Below are positions 14,340-22,125 of a stretch of 55,081 nucleotides of DNA, one piece after another. Where the stretch lies: positions 1 through 55,081 of the forward strand of contig JAJECK010000128.1 in NCBI GenBank assembly GCA_022822085.1, in the 5' to 3' direction. This stretch comes from Candidatus Poribacteria bacterium (GTDB taxonomy: Bacteria; Poribacteria; WGA-4E; WGA-3G). Under the pieces are notes generated by a model. That model made no database searches, was not told where the DNA came from, and saw only the letters and a list, made by a program, of their open reading frames with translations. A program made the translations under genes and the position numbers. Numbering within the stretch: the stretch's first letter is position 1; every line of letters begins with the position of its first letter.

Positions 14340-17093
14340 TTAGAAACTATAGCCAACTTTAGCATACCAGAATGCCCCGTCAAAACCGAAGGGACTGAAT
14401 TGACCATATTTATTGCCAACAGAACCAGCAGCATTCGGATTTTCATCGGGATAGGTATTAAAGATATTTTTTCCACCGAGCGTAAGAGCCAATCCGGACT
14501 CCACAGTGTAAGTGGTTTCCAAGTCGACAGTAACCTTGCCAGTGTATTCTCCAGTACCTTCCACATCTGGATTCTGTAAGTAATCTTCAGAATCGAACCA
14601 ACCACTGAAATAATTGGCACGTCCGATTACTCCCCATCCGTCCGTTATGGATTGACCGACAGTCAGACTGGCGCGGTGTTTGGGTAAATTCTCTTGCAGT
14701 TCTCTTCTTCGATGCGCGTCCAGTGTGGCACCCTCCCAACCATCATAATCAGGATCGTCAAAATCATCAGTTAATTCGATGAGTTCTCCGTCGACTACGA
14801 TATGGGTAACATCAGTTGATGTCCAGTTATACACGGCAACGAGCGTCCCATTCGGTAATGGTGCTGTGGCGACAAAGTCAACACCTTGGGTTTTGGTATT
14901 GAAGTCATTGATAAAGAACTGGAATGTTTCCAGATTCGCCGCACTAGTTACACCTTCCTCAATGAGCTGCTCCTTCTGCGAGTCGGTCAATGTAAAGTGT
15001 TGGGACACCGATAACCGGTTTTTCAGCCGAATATCAAAAATATCAGCGGTGAAGTTTACCCCCAAAATATCAACGGTAAACCCAGCAGTCAAGTTATTTG
15101 ATGTTTCCGGGTCAAGCGAGTTATCTTCCTCGCCTGTCACAACACCGACAGCAGCGTTGGTGGAAGGAATTGTGCCTTTATTAACAAGATCACCCTGCTC
15201 AAAATCGTATTCAGTGGTAATGTTGAACGTATTTTGCTGCCCGGGTGTCGGTGCGCGGAACCCACTACTATAACTTCCCCGCAACCGCATCGTTTCCGTA
15301 ACCTTGTAGTTGGCAGCGGCTTTGTAGTTCAGAGTGCCACCGAAAATCTCAAATTGTTCACCCCGTACAGCCAGCGCGAGAAGCAGGGGATCAATCGGTC
15401 TGATTTCAGTTTCCAGATAGGCGGCAACGTTGTAACGATCCCACTTGCCTGCCGCAACTGGACTAAATCCTGAAAATCCGTTGGAGGCAGCAGTGAAGCC
15501 TTGCGCCGCGAGGGGACCGATCTGATGCGACTCGCGTTCACCCTCTATGATTTCAAATCCTTCGTTCCGATATTCCAAACCAGAAGCAAGGAATACCATG
15601 TCGTTCAACGGATAGGTTACATCAAAGTTGAGGTTATAATCTGTCTGGATATAGTCGCCCGGATCAAAATGTGTCGGTGTATCTGGGCCGAGTGAAGCAT
15701 TAACAGTGTTGAAGATAAAGAAATCGGCATGGTTCCGTCCAAAAGAGCCGCTCAGATCCCACGTTAAGTCGTTATCCAAGGTCTCTCCGAACGCGGTACC
15801 TTTAACGCCAATGACGACAGAACTATCCCACATGAACGCACCAAATCTGGGTGTGAACCCGCCTGGGAACATCTCTTGGAAGTTGAATAGATTCGGGTCA
15901 TTCCTAACCGCTTGCAACTTTTCAGGATCAGGAACGTTATCGACTATCGGGATATCGTCAGCATCGTGAGGCGACAGCTCGGGAAATGTCTCCCCGGCTT
16001 CCACTGCTTCCGCATTTTCGGCTTCCCATTCTGCCTTTCGGGCTTCCCAATCCGCCATTTCCGATGACAAACCCCGTATATCCCCGACGAGCAACGTATC
16101 ATCCTTCCCAGTTGGGCTAAACACGCCATTGCGAGTGTTTGGATTTCGGAAATAGAATCCACCTTCAACCCGCTTGCTGGCGTAGTTGGCATGCCCATAG
16201 AAATCGATGGTATCCGTGAGGGTAGCACCGTAGTTTGCAAACAGCTTGACATCATTCTCTATAATCGGCTGTCCCCAAATTTGCGCGGGGTCCTTTACAC
16301 TGAAATTGCCTGCATTAATCAAGTTTATCGCATCAGTGCGTTGCACAGAACGGATGGTCGGGTCTGCACCACCGTATTCAAAACTCAGGCTACTCCACGC
16401 ATCTGGACCCCCTAAACCGATGTTGCCAGCGAGCAGAAATTGCCTACCGTCACCGTACTGGTAAATACCAGGTTTAAATTCAATACTGCCACCTTCAAAA
16501 TTGTCTTTCAAGCGAAAATTCATCACGCCTGCAATCGCATCAGACCCGTATTGTGCCGACGCACCGTCGCGTAGCACCTCAACCTGTTGCAGGGCAATCG
16601 CCGGAATAGGCGACAGATCAGGTCCCTGTGAACCATCAGACAAACCGTTACCGAGCCAGTGAATCACTGAGGCACGGTGACGCCGCTTGCTATTGACGAG
16701 CACCAGTGTATGGTCCGGGGCAAGGCCCCGTAAATTCGCCGGGCGAACCACTGTTGACGCATCACTAATCGGCTGCGTATTGACGTTATAAGAGGGCACC
16801 AAAGTTCTCAGCAGATCCGGCAGATCCGCACCACCCTGCTTCTGAAAATCCTCATTTGAAACGATGTCGATAGGTACCGCAGATTCAAGCACCGAACGCG
16901 GCTTTGCACGAGTACCAACGACCACTACACTTTCAAGTTCTGCTACATCTGCTTCACCAGTCGGCTCAGCTGTTTCAGATTCTTCTGAACTTTCTTCTTC
17001 CTGAGCTACTGAGAGAGGAATAGAAACCATTCCTACAGCAAAAGCAATAAGTAGTAAAAGTAGAATTGGCTTACTAATCAGTGTGTAATTCAT
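14340..17093 (-). CDS. TonB-dependent outer-membrane receptor (copy 1)
   Basis: 917 residues. Signal peptide (LLLLLIAFAVGMVSIPLSVA, cut near AQE), an acidic linker, then VVVVGTRAKPRSVLES and a plug domain with QGGADLPDLLRTLVP, RPANLRGLAPDHTLVLV and RDGASAQYGSDAIAGV. The barrel ends in FWYAKVGYSF. Compared with its neighbour it carries a charged helical insertion at about 340-375 (WEARKAEWEAENAEAVEAGE) in an extracellular-loop position and a further acidic insertion near 770. AAGGAG sits 10 bases before the ATG. The two receptors are tandem duplicates differing mainly in loops, which suggests different but related ligands. Ligand unknown. Confidence 0.93.
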   Translation of the reverse strand: MNYTLISKPILLLLLIAFAVGMVSIPLSVAQEEESSEESETAEPTGEADVAELESVVVVGTRAKPRSVLESAVPIDIVSNEDFQKQGGADLPDLLRTLVPSYNVNTQPISDASTVVRPANLRGLAPDHTLVLVNSKRRHRASVIHWLGNGLSDGSQGPDLSPIPAIALQQVEVLRDGASAQYGSDAIAGVMNFRLKDNFEGGSIEFKPGIYQYGDGRQFLLAGNIGLGGPDAWSSLSFEYGGADPTIRSVQRTDAINLINAGNFSVKDPAQIWGQPIIENDVKLFANYGATLTDTIDFYGHANYASKRVEGGFYFRNPNTRNGVFSPTGKDDTLLVGDIRGLSSEMADWEARKAEWEAENAEAVEAGETFPELSPHDADDIPIVDNVPDPEKLQAVRNDPNLFNFQEMFPGGFTPRFGAFMWDSSVVIGVKGTAFGETLDNDLTWDLSGSFGRNHADFFIFNTVNASLGPDTPTHFDPGDYIQTDYNLNFDVTYPLNDMVFLASGLEYRNEGFEIIEGERESHQIGPLAAQGFTAASNGFSGFSPVAAGKWDRYNVAAYLETEIRPIDPLLLALAVRGEQFEIFGGTLNYKAAANYKVTETMRLRGSYSSGFRAPTPGQQNTFNITTEYDFEQGDLVNKGTIPSTNAAVGVVTGEEDNSLDPETSNNLTAGFTVDILGVNFTADIFDIRLKNRLSVSQHFTLTDSQKEQLIEEGVTSAANLETFQFFINDFNTKTQGVDFVATAPLPNGTLVAVYNWTSTDVTHIVVDGELIELTDDFDDPDYDGWEGATLDAHRRRELQENLPKHRASLTVGQSITDGWGVIGRANYFSGWFDSEDYLQNPDVEGTGEYTGKVTVDLETTYTVESGLALTLGGKNIFNTYPDENPNAAGSVGNKYGQFSPFGFDGAFWYAKVGYSF

Positions 17094-17240
17094 AAAAAAT
17101 TAACTCCTTAGGTGTTCTTGTTTAGAAGTACTTATCTGTTCAAAAACGGATAACACTTCAAATTAAGACTCAATAGTTGGTATCAAAGTTTAACGAAATA
17201 CCAAATTATGGTGAATTATTGGAATAATTGGACACCCGCC

Positions 17241-17336
17241 TGTAGGAGCGATCTCCGAATCGCGACCAAAACTGTAGGAGCGATCTCCGAATCGCGACCA
17301 AAACTGTAGGAGCGATCTCCGAATCGCGACCAAAAT
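17241..17336. repeat. Three perfect tandem copies of a 32-bp unit
   Basis: Units at 17241-17272, 17273-17304 and 17305-17336, each TGTAGGAGCGATCTCCGAAT followed by CGCGACCAAAAC (last base T in copy 3). Each unit can form GCGAT/ATCGC or GGAG/CTCC stems. There is no spacer, so it is not a CRISPR array. It lies upstream of the minus-strand receptor gene and the plus-strand ZIP-like gene, which diverge here. The rest of 17094-17422 holds no gene. Confidence 0.9.
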
Positions 17337-17488
17337 CCTTCAAAGGCGGAAATCGGAGTTACATCCTACAAACCCGTAATGTCTAATTAATTCTAAATTC
17401 TACCATAGTTAAATACATAATAATGTTGTACAGTAGTATAATACATGTTTCACTTGAATTCAAAAGAAAATTTTGTTATATTTATTTT

Positions 17489-18244
17489 ATGCTATTATTG
17501 TATTTGGTGATTGCATCAGTAACAGTGGTGTTCGGTGCTGGAATTGCCATCATCTTTCAAGAGAAACCTGGGCAATTCCGAATTATATTCGGTTTTACTG
17601 CAGGAGCTGTCCTCGGCTTCGTACTGTACCTGATGGTCCACCTCTTCACTGAGGTAGGTTATCCTACAGTTTTGGTGATGTGGGGTGGGTTTCTTTTGAT
17701 ATGGGGATTGGAGAAACTTACACATCGATTACGGAAACATATTAGCAAAAATGATGAAACTTCCAAGCAAAATGTTTGGGGTGTTAACATAACCCTTATC
17801 GGTTTATCCATACATTCAGTCGCCGATGGATTCAATCTTAGTATCGCAGCAACAGAAGAAAAATTAGGTGTCGCACTTGCGCTCGGAATTCTACTTCACC
17901 GATTACCAGTAGCGACAGTTATAACAACAGCATTACACCGAGTTTATGGGGTTGGACGCACAGCATTATGGTTTGCGCCGTTTATCATTGCACCATTCAT
18001 AGGGGCATATTTGGGTGAACAACTACTGCATGGGGTTTTTGAAGAATTAGTTGACTATTTATTCGCATTCGCAGCAGGGACATTATTGCACGTCGTGATG
18101 GACGGCCTGCGGGGTGATTGGGTGACATCTGAAGAAAAAATGAGTACGACAACCCAAATAGCATTCGTTATTGGACTGATTATAACGCTATGTGTATTCT
18201 TTCTTATTCCGGGGTTAGAGCATGGACATGAACATGCACACTGA
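17489..18244 (+). CDS. ZIP-family-like metal transporter
   Basis: 251 residues from the ATG at 17489; an in-frame ATG at 17423 adds 22 unconvincing residues and precedes a TATAAT at 17437-17442. About seven to eight membrane helices. The ZIP signature helix HSVADGFNLSIAA and the next helix with HRLPVA align with the metal-binding helices IV and V. The canonical HExPE of helix V is here HRLPV: His and Pro are kept but both glutamates are lost, so metal choice or transport may differ. The C-terminus ends GLEHGHEHAH, a likely metal-binding tail. It is followed directly by the REP array. Confidence 0.75.
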   Translation: MLLLYLVIASVTVVFGAGIAIIFQEKPGQFRIIFGFTAGAVLGFVLYLMVHLFTEVGYPTVLVMWGGFLLIWGLEKLTHRLRKHISKNDETSKQNVWGVNITLIGLSIHSVADGFNLSIAATEEKLGVALALGILLHRLPVATVITTALHRVYGVGRTALWFAPFIIAPFIGAYLGEQLLHGVFEELVDYLFAFAAGTLLHVVMDGLRGDWVTSEEKMSTTTQIAFVIGLIITLCVFFLIPGLEHGHEHAH

Positions 18245-18280
18245 TACTTCAACCCTTTTTTATCCGTACGAGGTGGGTTT

Positions 18281-18640
18281 CCCTCCTCCGCTGGCGAGGT
18301 TTCCTAACCTCGCCAGCGTTAGGTAGGCGGGGTTTCCCTCCTCCGCTGGCGAGGTTTCCTAACCTCGCCAGCGTTAGGTAGGCAGGGTTAGGGAACCTCG
18401 CCAGCGGAGGAGGGGAACCTCGTCAGCGTTAGATAGGCGGGGTTAGGGAACCTCGCCAGCGTTAGATAGGCAGGGTTAGGAAACCTCGCCAGCGTTAGGT
18501 AGGCGGGGTTTCCCTCCTCCGCTGGCGAGGTTTCCTAACCTCGCCAGCGTTAGATAGGCGGGGTTTCCCTCCTCCGCTGGCGAGGTTTCCTAACCTCGCC
18601 AGCGTTAGATAGGCAGGGTTAGGAAACCCCGCCAGCGACA
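18281..18640. repeat. Array of REP-like palindromes (BIME-like)
   Basis: About eight complete or partial units lie in 360 bases. Perfect 13-bp stems CGCTGGCGAGGTT / TCCT / AACCTCGCCAGCG occur at 18289-18318 and 18344-18373, and again around 18510-18549 and 18576-18604. They alternate with variants in which GGCGGGGTT or GGCAGGGTT replaces one arm. The units are linked by TTAGGTAGGCGGGG and TTTCCCTCCTC segments. Alternating orientations and variant arms resemble the bacterial interspersed mosaic elements built from REPs. The array ends 16 bases before the RAYT start codon. Confidence 0.88.
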
Positions 18641-18656
18641 GGTGGAGGAGAAGATT

Positions 18657-19121
18657 ATGAAATATAGAAACCATAACTTGCGTAAAGGACGGGCTTCAAC
18701 ACCAGGAACCTATTACCATATTATAATCAACACACACCAGCGGCTGCCACTTCTGGCAAACAACAAGGTTGCCTCAATCATCTTTGAAACATTTGATTGG
18801 TTGGAAACGAAAGACCGGATCCAGTGGATTTGTATCATGATTATGTCTGACCATGTGCATAGCATTATTGAACTTGGGATCGGACAGACACTTCCGAAGG
18901 TTTTGCATTCGTTGAAATTGTTTACAGCACGCGAGATTAATAAAAGCCTATCGCGGCGTGGAAAGTTCTGGCAAGCTGAGTATAGAGATTGGGCTGTTCG
19001 GGATGAGGTGGCATTGAATAAGATGATCTACTATTGTTATGCGAATCCTGTAAGAAAAGGGTTGGTAAAAGCTGCACGAGATTATCCGTATTGGCGGTGT
19101 AAATATGAAATGGAGTGGTGA
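18657..19121 (+). CDS. REP-associated tyrosine transposase (RAYT, Y1/IS200-like)
   Basis: 154 residues from the ATG at 18657, which is preceded by GGAGGAG at a 6-base spacing; the in-frame GTG at 18642 lies inside that ribosome binding site. It is a single-strand DNA transposase of the HUH superfamily: the HUH motif is H66-V-H68 in MSDHVHSI, the strand TYYHIIINTHQR is near the N-terminus, and the likely catalytic tyrosine is Y109 in FWQAEYRDWAVRDE. YANPVRKGLV matches the IHxNPVKxGLV signature. Known RAYTs cut and join REP hairpins. Here arrays of one palindrome family flank the gene on both sides, so substrate and enzyme sit together. The frame is intact. Confidence 0.9.
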   Translation: MKYRNHNLRKGRASTPGTYYHIIINTHQRLPLLANNKVASIIFETFDWLETKDRIQWICIMIMSDHVHSIIELGIGQTLPKVLHSLKLFTAREINKSLSRRGKFWQAEYRDWAVRDEVALNKMIYYCYANPVRKGLVKAARDYPYWRCKYEMEW

Positions 19122-19124
19122 AAA

Positions 19125-19220
19125 GGCGAGGTTAGGAAACCTCGGCGGCAGTAGGTAGGCGGGGTTAGGAAACCCCGCCAGCGGCGGAGGGAACCTCGGC
19201 AGCGGTAGGTAGGTACGGTT
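19125..19220. repeat. REP-like palindromes downstream of the RAYT gene
   Basis: Three variant units follow the RAYT stop: GGCGAGGTTAGGAAACCTCG, then GGCGGGGTT AGGA AACCCCGCC (a perfect 9-bp stem), then a decayed GAACCTCGGCAGCGG. They are joined by TAGGTAGG linkers like those in the upstream array. With that array they bracket the transposase gene, the usual layout of an active REPtron. Confidence 0.82.
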
Positions 19221-19243
19221 TCCTAAGCGCATTGGACATCTCT

Positions 19244-21745
19244 ATGAAAGGACCTTATTTTTTTCTTAATCTTCATCTACTAACACTGTTCTGTCTATAT
19301 ATTAATGTAACACAAGTGCATGCGGCAGATATTCCGATAGTTGTCTCCGGTGTCCCGCAAGCAACGATTCAGATCGGTGCAAACGCTTCTACACAAGAAA
19401 AGTTTGCCGCAGAAGAAATCCAGACCTTTATTGAAAAATTCACAAGCGCGAAACTTAAACTACTCACCAACCAACAAGCGACCACAACACGGACAGTTAT
19501 CGTCCTCGGCACGCTCACCTCTAACCCCACAGTCCGTTCACTTCAAACAACGATCGGTTTGAATTTACCTGCAGATATAGGCGATGAAGGCTATCAGATA
19601 AAATCCGCTGATATCGGTTCTGAATTCGTCATCATCGTGACAGCACATACACCACGCGGTGTAATTTATGGGACTTACGGTTTCATAGAAACATGTATTA
19701 CTGCATTGACAGGGCTCCAACCTGTCCATCCGAACATAGCAGTAGCACAAACACCAACATTGCGAATTCCATCTCTTGACGAAACTTCACGTCCATTCTA
19801 CCCAGTCCGAGCGGTATTAGAAATAGATGACCCAGATTGGCTTGCAAGACAACGAGTCAATATGAGCGGCGGTGAAGGCGTTTGGACAGGCACCGGAATT
19901 GAAGATGGATTCGGGACCGCATTCAAATATGTGGATTCCCCCGAATTCTCTGCCTACCAAGATGAACCACGTGCCCAACGCTTGAAAAGAATTGAAACCC
20001 TCCAAAATCGATTTACCGCACTAAACAAACGTGGTATTGACGCATATCTATTTATGTATCTGACAGGTGAACCGACAGAGGCACTTATTAAAGCACGACC
20101 AGACCTGCTGGGCCCAGAGGTGCTATATGGAGCATCACGGAACGAGGTATCATATAGACCTTTCTGTTGGACGAACCCTGAATTTCACACGCTGGCACGT
20201 CAATTAACACAGGAAATAGTCAAAACATATCCAGCACTTGCTGGATTCCATCTACGGTCATGGGGACATGAAACGCGGGCATGCAACTGCCCCGAATGCG
20301 GTGACCGATCCCCGCAAGGGCAAGCGAAACTCTGGGACGTCTACTTCACAATTATCAAGGCTGCAAAAGATGTACGACCCGATTTCAAATTTTATATTTC
20401 AGGATATAACAGAAGTTGGCTGCAAGACCCAGAGGGTGAATACGCACGACGATTACCGAAAGGCACTATCTTCTCACAAAAATGGGGGGCAGATGGTGAA
20501 CCGGTCGTCGATCCGAATATACCGCTTACACAGATGAATGCACTTGGAGAAATGGGACACAGATTTATTGTCCTCTCACATGATGTTGAAGAAGTAATGC
20601 CGTTTTGGATGATCGAAAGCGACATATTTGTACAAGGTGTACGCCAACTCGCAAACGCTCCTGATGCCATCGGGCTCAGCGGGTTTACTGTACAAGGGGC
20701 ATCGGAAGGGTTAGGTTACCTTGACCGACTTGTGAGTGCTCGCATAAATTGGGATACTCAGTTAGACCACCTCCAATTAATGCGTAATGAATTAATGTCA
20801 CAATATGGAAACAAGCAAGCTGTAGAGTTGATCCTCAGCGCGCTACGGGTTAATGGGTTCACCTTGGCAAGTTACTTCTCTGATTATGCAAGTTCTATCT
20901 CCATCGGGGGCAGTTACGGCACAGGTTCGGCAGGGTTAGCAACACGGTTTTGGAACCTCATCGGTAGTAAAGCTGTTGAAAATACACTGCTAATTCCAGA
21001 ATTAAAGATAGCACAAACGGCAGTCAGTCGCTTCACAGCACTGCTACCGCCACAACAACGCGCAGCGAATGAGATGTGGCAGGCACGGGAAATCGCTGAA
21101 CCGATAGACCCAGAAGCATCACAAGACCTAAACGATGCAGTACATCTGATGCAACTATGGATGTTGCTCTTTCAAAGCAGAGAAAAACTCGTTGAAGCGA
21201 TTGCACTCGGCTATGAAGTGAACACAGGGAGCACAATCAATTCAAAACTGGCAAGTGCGACAGAGTTCTCAAAAGCCATGCAACCGCTGATGAAGCAATT
21301 CAACGAATTCGGGCCACTTTTCGGATATTCACACCAAACGAATGAGGTGGAACTGACGAATACCTTAAAAGATGAAGCTGCGTGGCTTGCCAAGTACGAC
21401 TATCAGCTACTCCAAAAACATGACGAAACTTGGACACCTGAGGAGACAGAATTCCGCATCTCCGAAGTACATAACTATCCTAATCCGCTCAAACGCAAAA
21501 CCACATTTACCTACATATTGACACTTGATGCAGATGAAGTAACAATTACGATTTATACCGCCGCAGGAAGACGCATTCAAACTCTAAAAGATGTCGCTGC
21601 GAAAGAGGGATATAATGAAACGACATGGAACGCCCAGGACGCTGATGGCAGACCGCTTGCCAATGGAGTCTACTTTTACAAAATCCAGGCTGTTCACGAT
21701 GATAAAAAGGTCGAAAGCATCCGTAAATTGGCTGTGATACGATAA
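19244..21745 (+). CDS. Large exported protein: GH67-N-like domain, putative hydrolase core, FlgD/T9SS-like C-terminal domain
   Basis: 833 residues from the ATG at 19244 (an in-frame TTG at 19232 is possible). Signal peptide cut near VHA. Residues about 30-170 (IQIGANASTQEKFAAEEIQT, then TRTVIVLGT) resemble the alpha-glucuronidase N-terminal beta-sandwich domain found in GH67 and related glycosidases. The middle (about 180-560) looks like a TIM-barrel-type region: ETSRPFYPVRAVLEIDD, GFHLRSWGHETRACNCPECG. The cysteine cluster CNCPEC is notable. The last 90 residues (NYPNPLKRKTTFTYIL, then AAGRRIQTLKD and ANGVYFYKI) are a FlgD Ig-like/type IX-like sorting domain. Probable secreted polysaccharide-acting enzyme; substrate and catalytic acids are not assigned. 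Confidence 0.65.
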   Translation: MKGPYFFLNLHLLTLFCLYINVTQVHAADIPIVVSGVPQATIQIGANASTQEKFAAEEIQTFIEKFTSAKLKLLTNQQATTTRTVIVLGTLTSNPTVRSLQTTIGLNLPADIGDEGYQIKSADIGSEFVIIVTAHTPRGVIYGTYGFIETCITALTGLQPVHPNIAVAQTPTLRIPSLDETSRPFYPVRAVLEIDDPDWLARQRVNMSGGEGVWTGTGIEDGFGTAFKYVDSPEFSAYQDEPRAQRLKRIETLQNRFTALNKRGIDAYLFMYLTGEPTEALIKARPDLLGPEVLYGASRNEVSYRPFCWTNPEFHTLARQLTQEIVKTYPALAGFHLRSWGHETRACNCPECGDRSPQGQAKLWDVYFTIIKAAKDVRPDFKFYISGYNRSWLQDPEGEYARRLPKGTIFSQKWGADGEPVVDPNIPLTQMNALGEMGHRFIVLSHDVEEVMPFWMIESDIFVQGVRQLANAPDAIGLSGFTVQGASEGLGYLDRLVSARINWDTQLDHLQLMRNELMSQYGNKQAVELILSALRVNGFTLASYFSDYASSISIGGSYGTGSAGLATRFWNLIGSKAVENTLLIPELKIAQTAVSRFTALLPPQQRAANEMWQAREIAEPIDPEASQDLNDAVHLMQLWMLLFQSREKLVEAIALGYEVNTGSTINSKLASATEFSKAMQPLMKQFNEFGPLFGYSHQTNEVELTNTLKDEAAWLAKYDYQLLQKHDETWTPEETEFRISEVHNYPNPLKRKTTFTYILTLDADEVTITIYTAAGRRIQTLKDVAAKEGYNETTWNAQDADGRPLANGVYFYKIQAVHDDKKVESIRKLAVIR

Positions 21746-21762
21746 AACTGTCTATGCAGCAC

Positions 21763-21853
21763 TCCTGCTGGCGAGGTTTCCTAACCTCGCCAGCAGGAGG
21801 GCAACTGTCCTCGTCCAGAAGGAAAAGGACCCAATTAATAAGTTAATCTTCAT
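21763..21853. repeat. Composite REP palindrome plus TTAATCTTCAT tail (copy 3)
   Basis: TCCTGCTGGCGAGGTT (21763-21778), loop TCCT, AACCTCGCCAGCAGGA (21783-21798): a perfect 16-bp stem. About 44 bases follow, ending in TTAATCTTCAT (21843-21853). Distance and tail match the copy at 1108-1192. It begins 17 bases after the preceding stop codon and could be its transcription end. Confidence 0.75.
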
Positions 21854-21923
21854 TATATACAACACAACATTCTTAAGACTAAATAACCCTGGCACAAGAA
21901 TGCCATTTGAGTTGAGAACGTAA

Positions 21924-21958
21924 CATCCTGGAAATCCGATAATCCTGGTTCAGATAAA
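21924..21958. repeat. Dispersed AAATCCTGATAATCCTGGTTCAGA-type repeat
   Basis: ATCCTGGAAATCCGATAATC then CTGGTTCAGATAAA. Recognisable relatives occur at 24636-24673 (AAATCCTGATAGTCTGGGTT) and 45941-45966 (AAAATCCTGGTCAGACTAAA). All three are in intergenic positions. Low-copy in this window; function unknown. Confidence 0.5.
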
Positions 21959-22005
21959 TTAAATGCACATTATCTCTATCATTCAGAGCCAAAATTCAAA
22001 ATAGG

Positions 22006-22035
22006 TTGAACAAATACACAACTTAAATGTATAAT
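22006..22035 (+). promoter_or_regulatory. Sigma70-like promoter for the VWA-domain gene
   Basis: TTGAAC (22006-22011), 18-base spacer, perfect TATAAT (22030-22035). The start codon is at 22126, giving a leader of about 84 bases. Confidence 0.55.
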
Positions 22036-22125
22036 ACTATTAACAAACAACAAAACATATCTTTGCAAGAAATACTATATCTCATAATATCCCAATCTTT
22101 CTGTTCGTAGAGGTAACAAAACCAA

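Noticed and set aside
14779-15273. 164-codon plus-strand frame inside the TonB receptor gene
   Set aside because: Antisense shadow; the receptor frame is complete and strongly supported.
17241-17336. Possible CRISPR array
   Set aside because: Units are directly adjacent with no variable spacers.
18281-18640. Possible CRISPR array in the palindromic array
   Set aside because: Linkers are themselves repeated and the repeats are long palindromes in mixed orientation next to a RAYT, not a cas gene.
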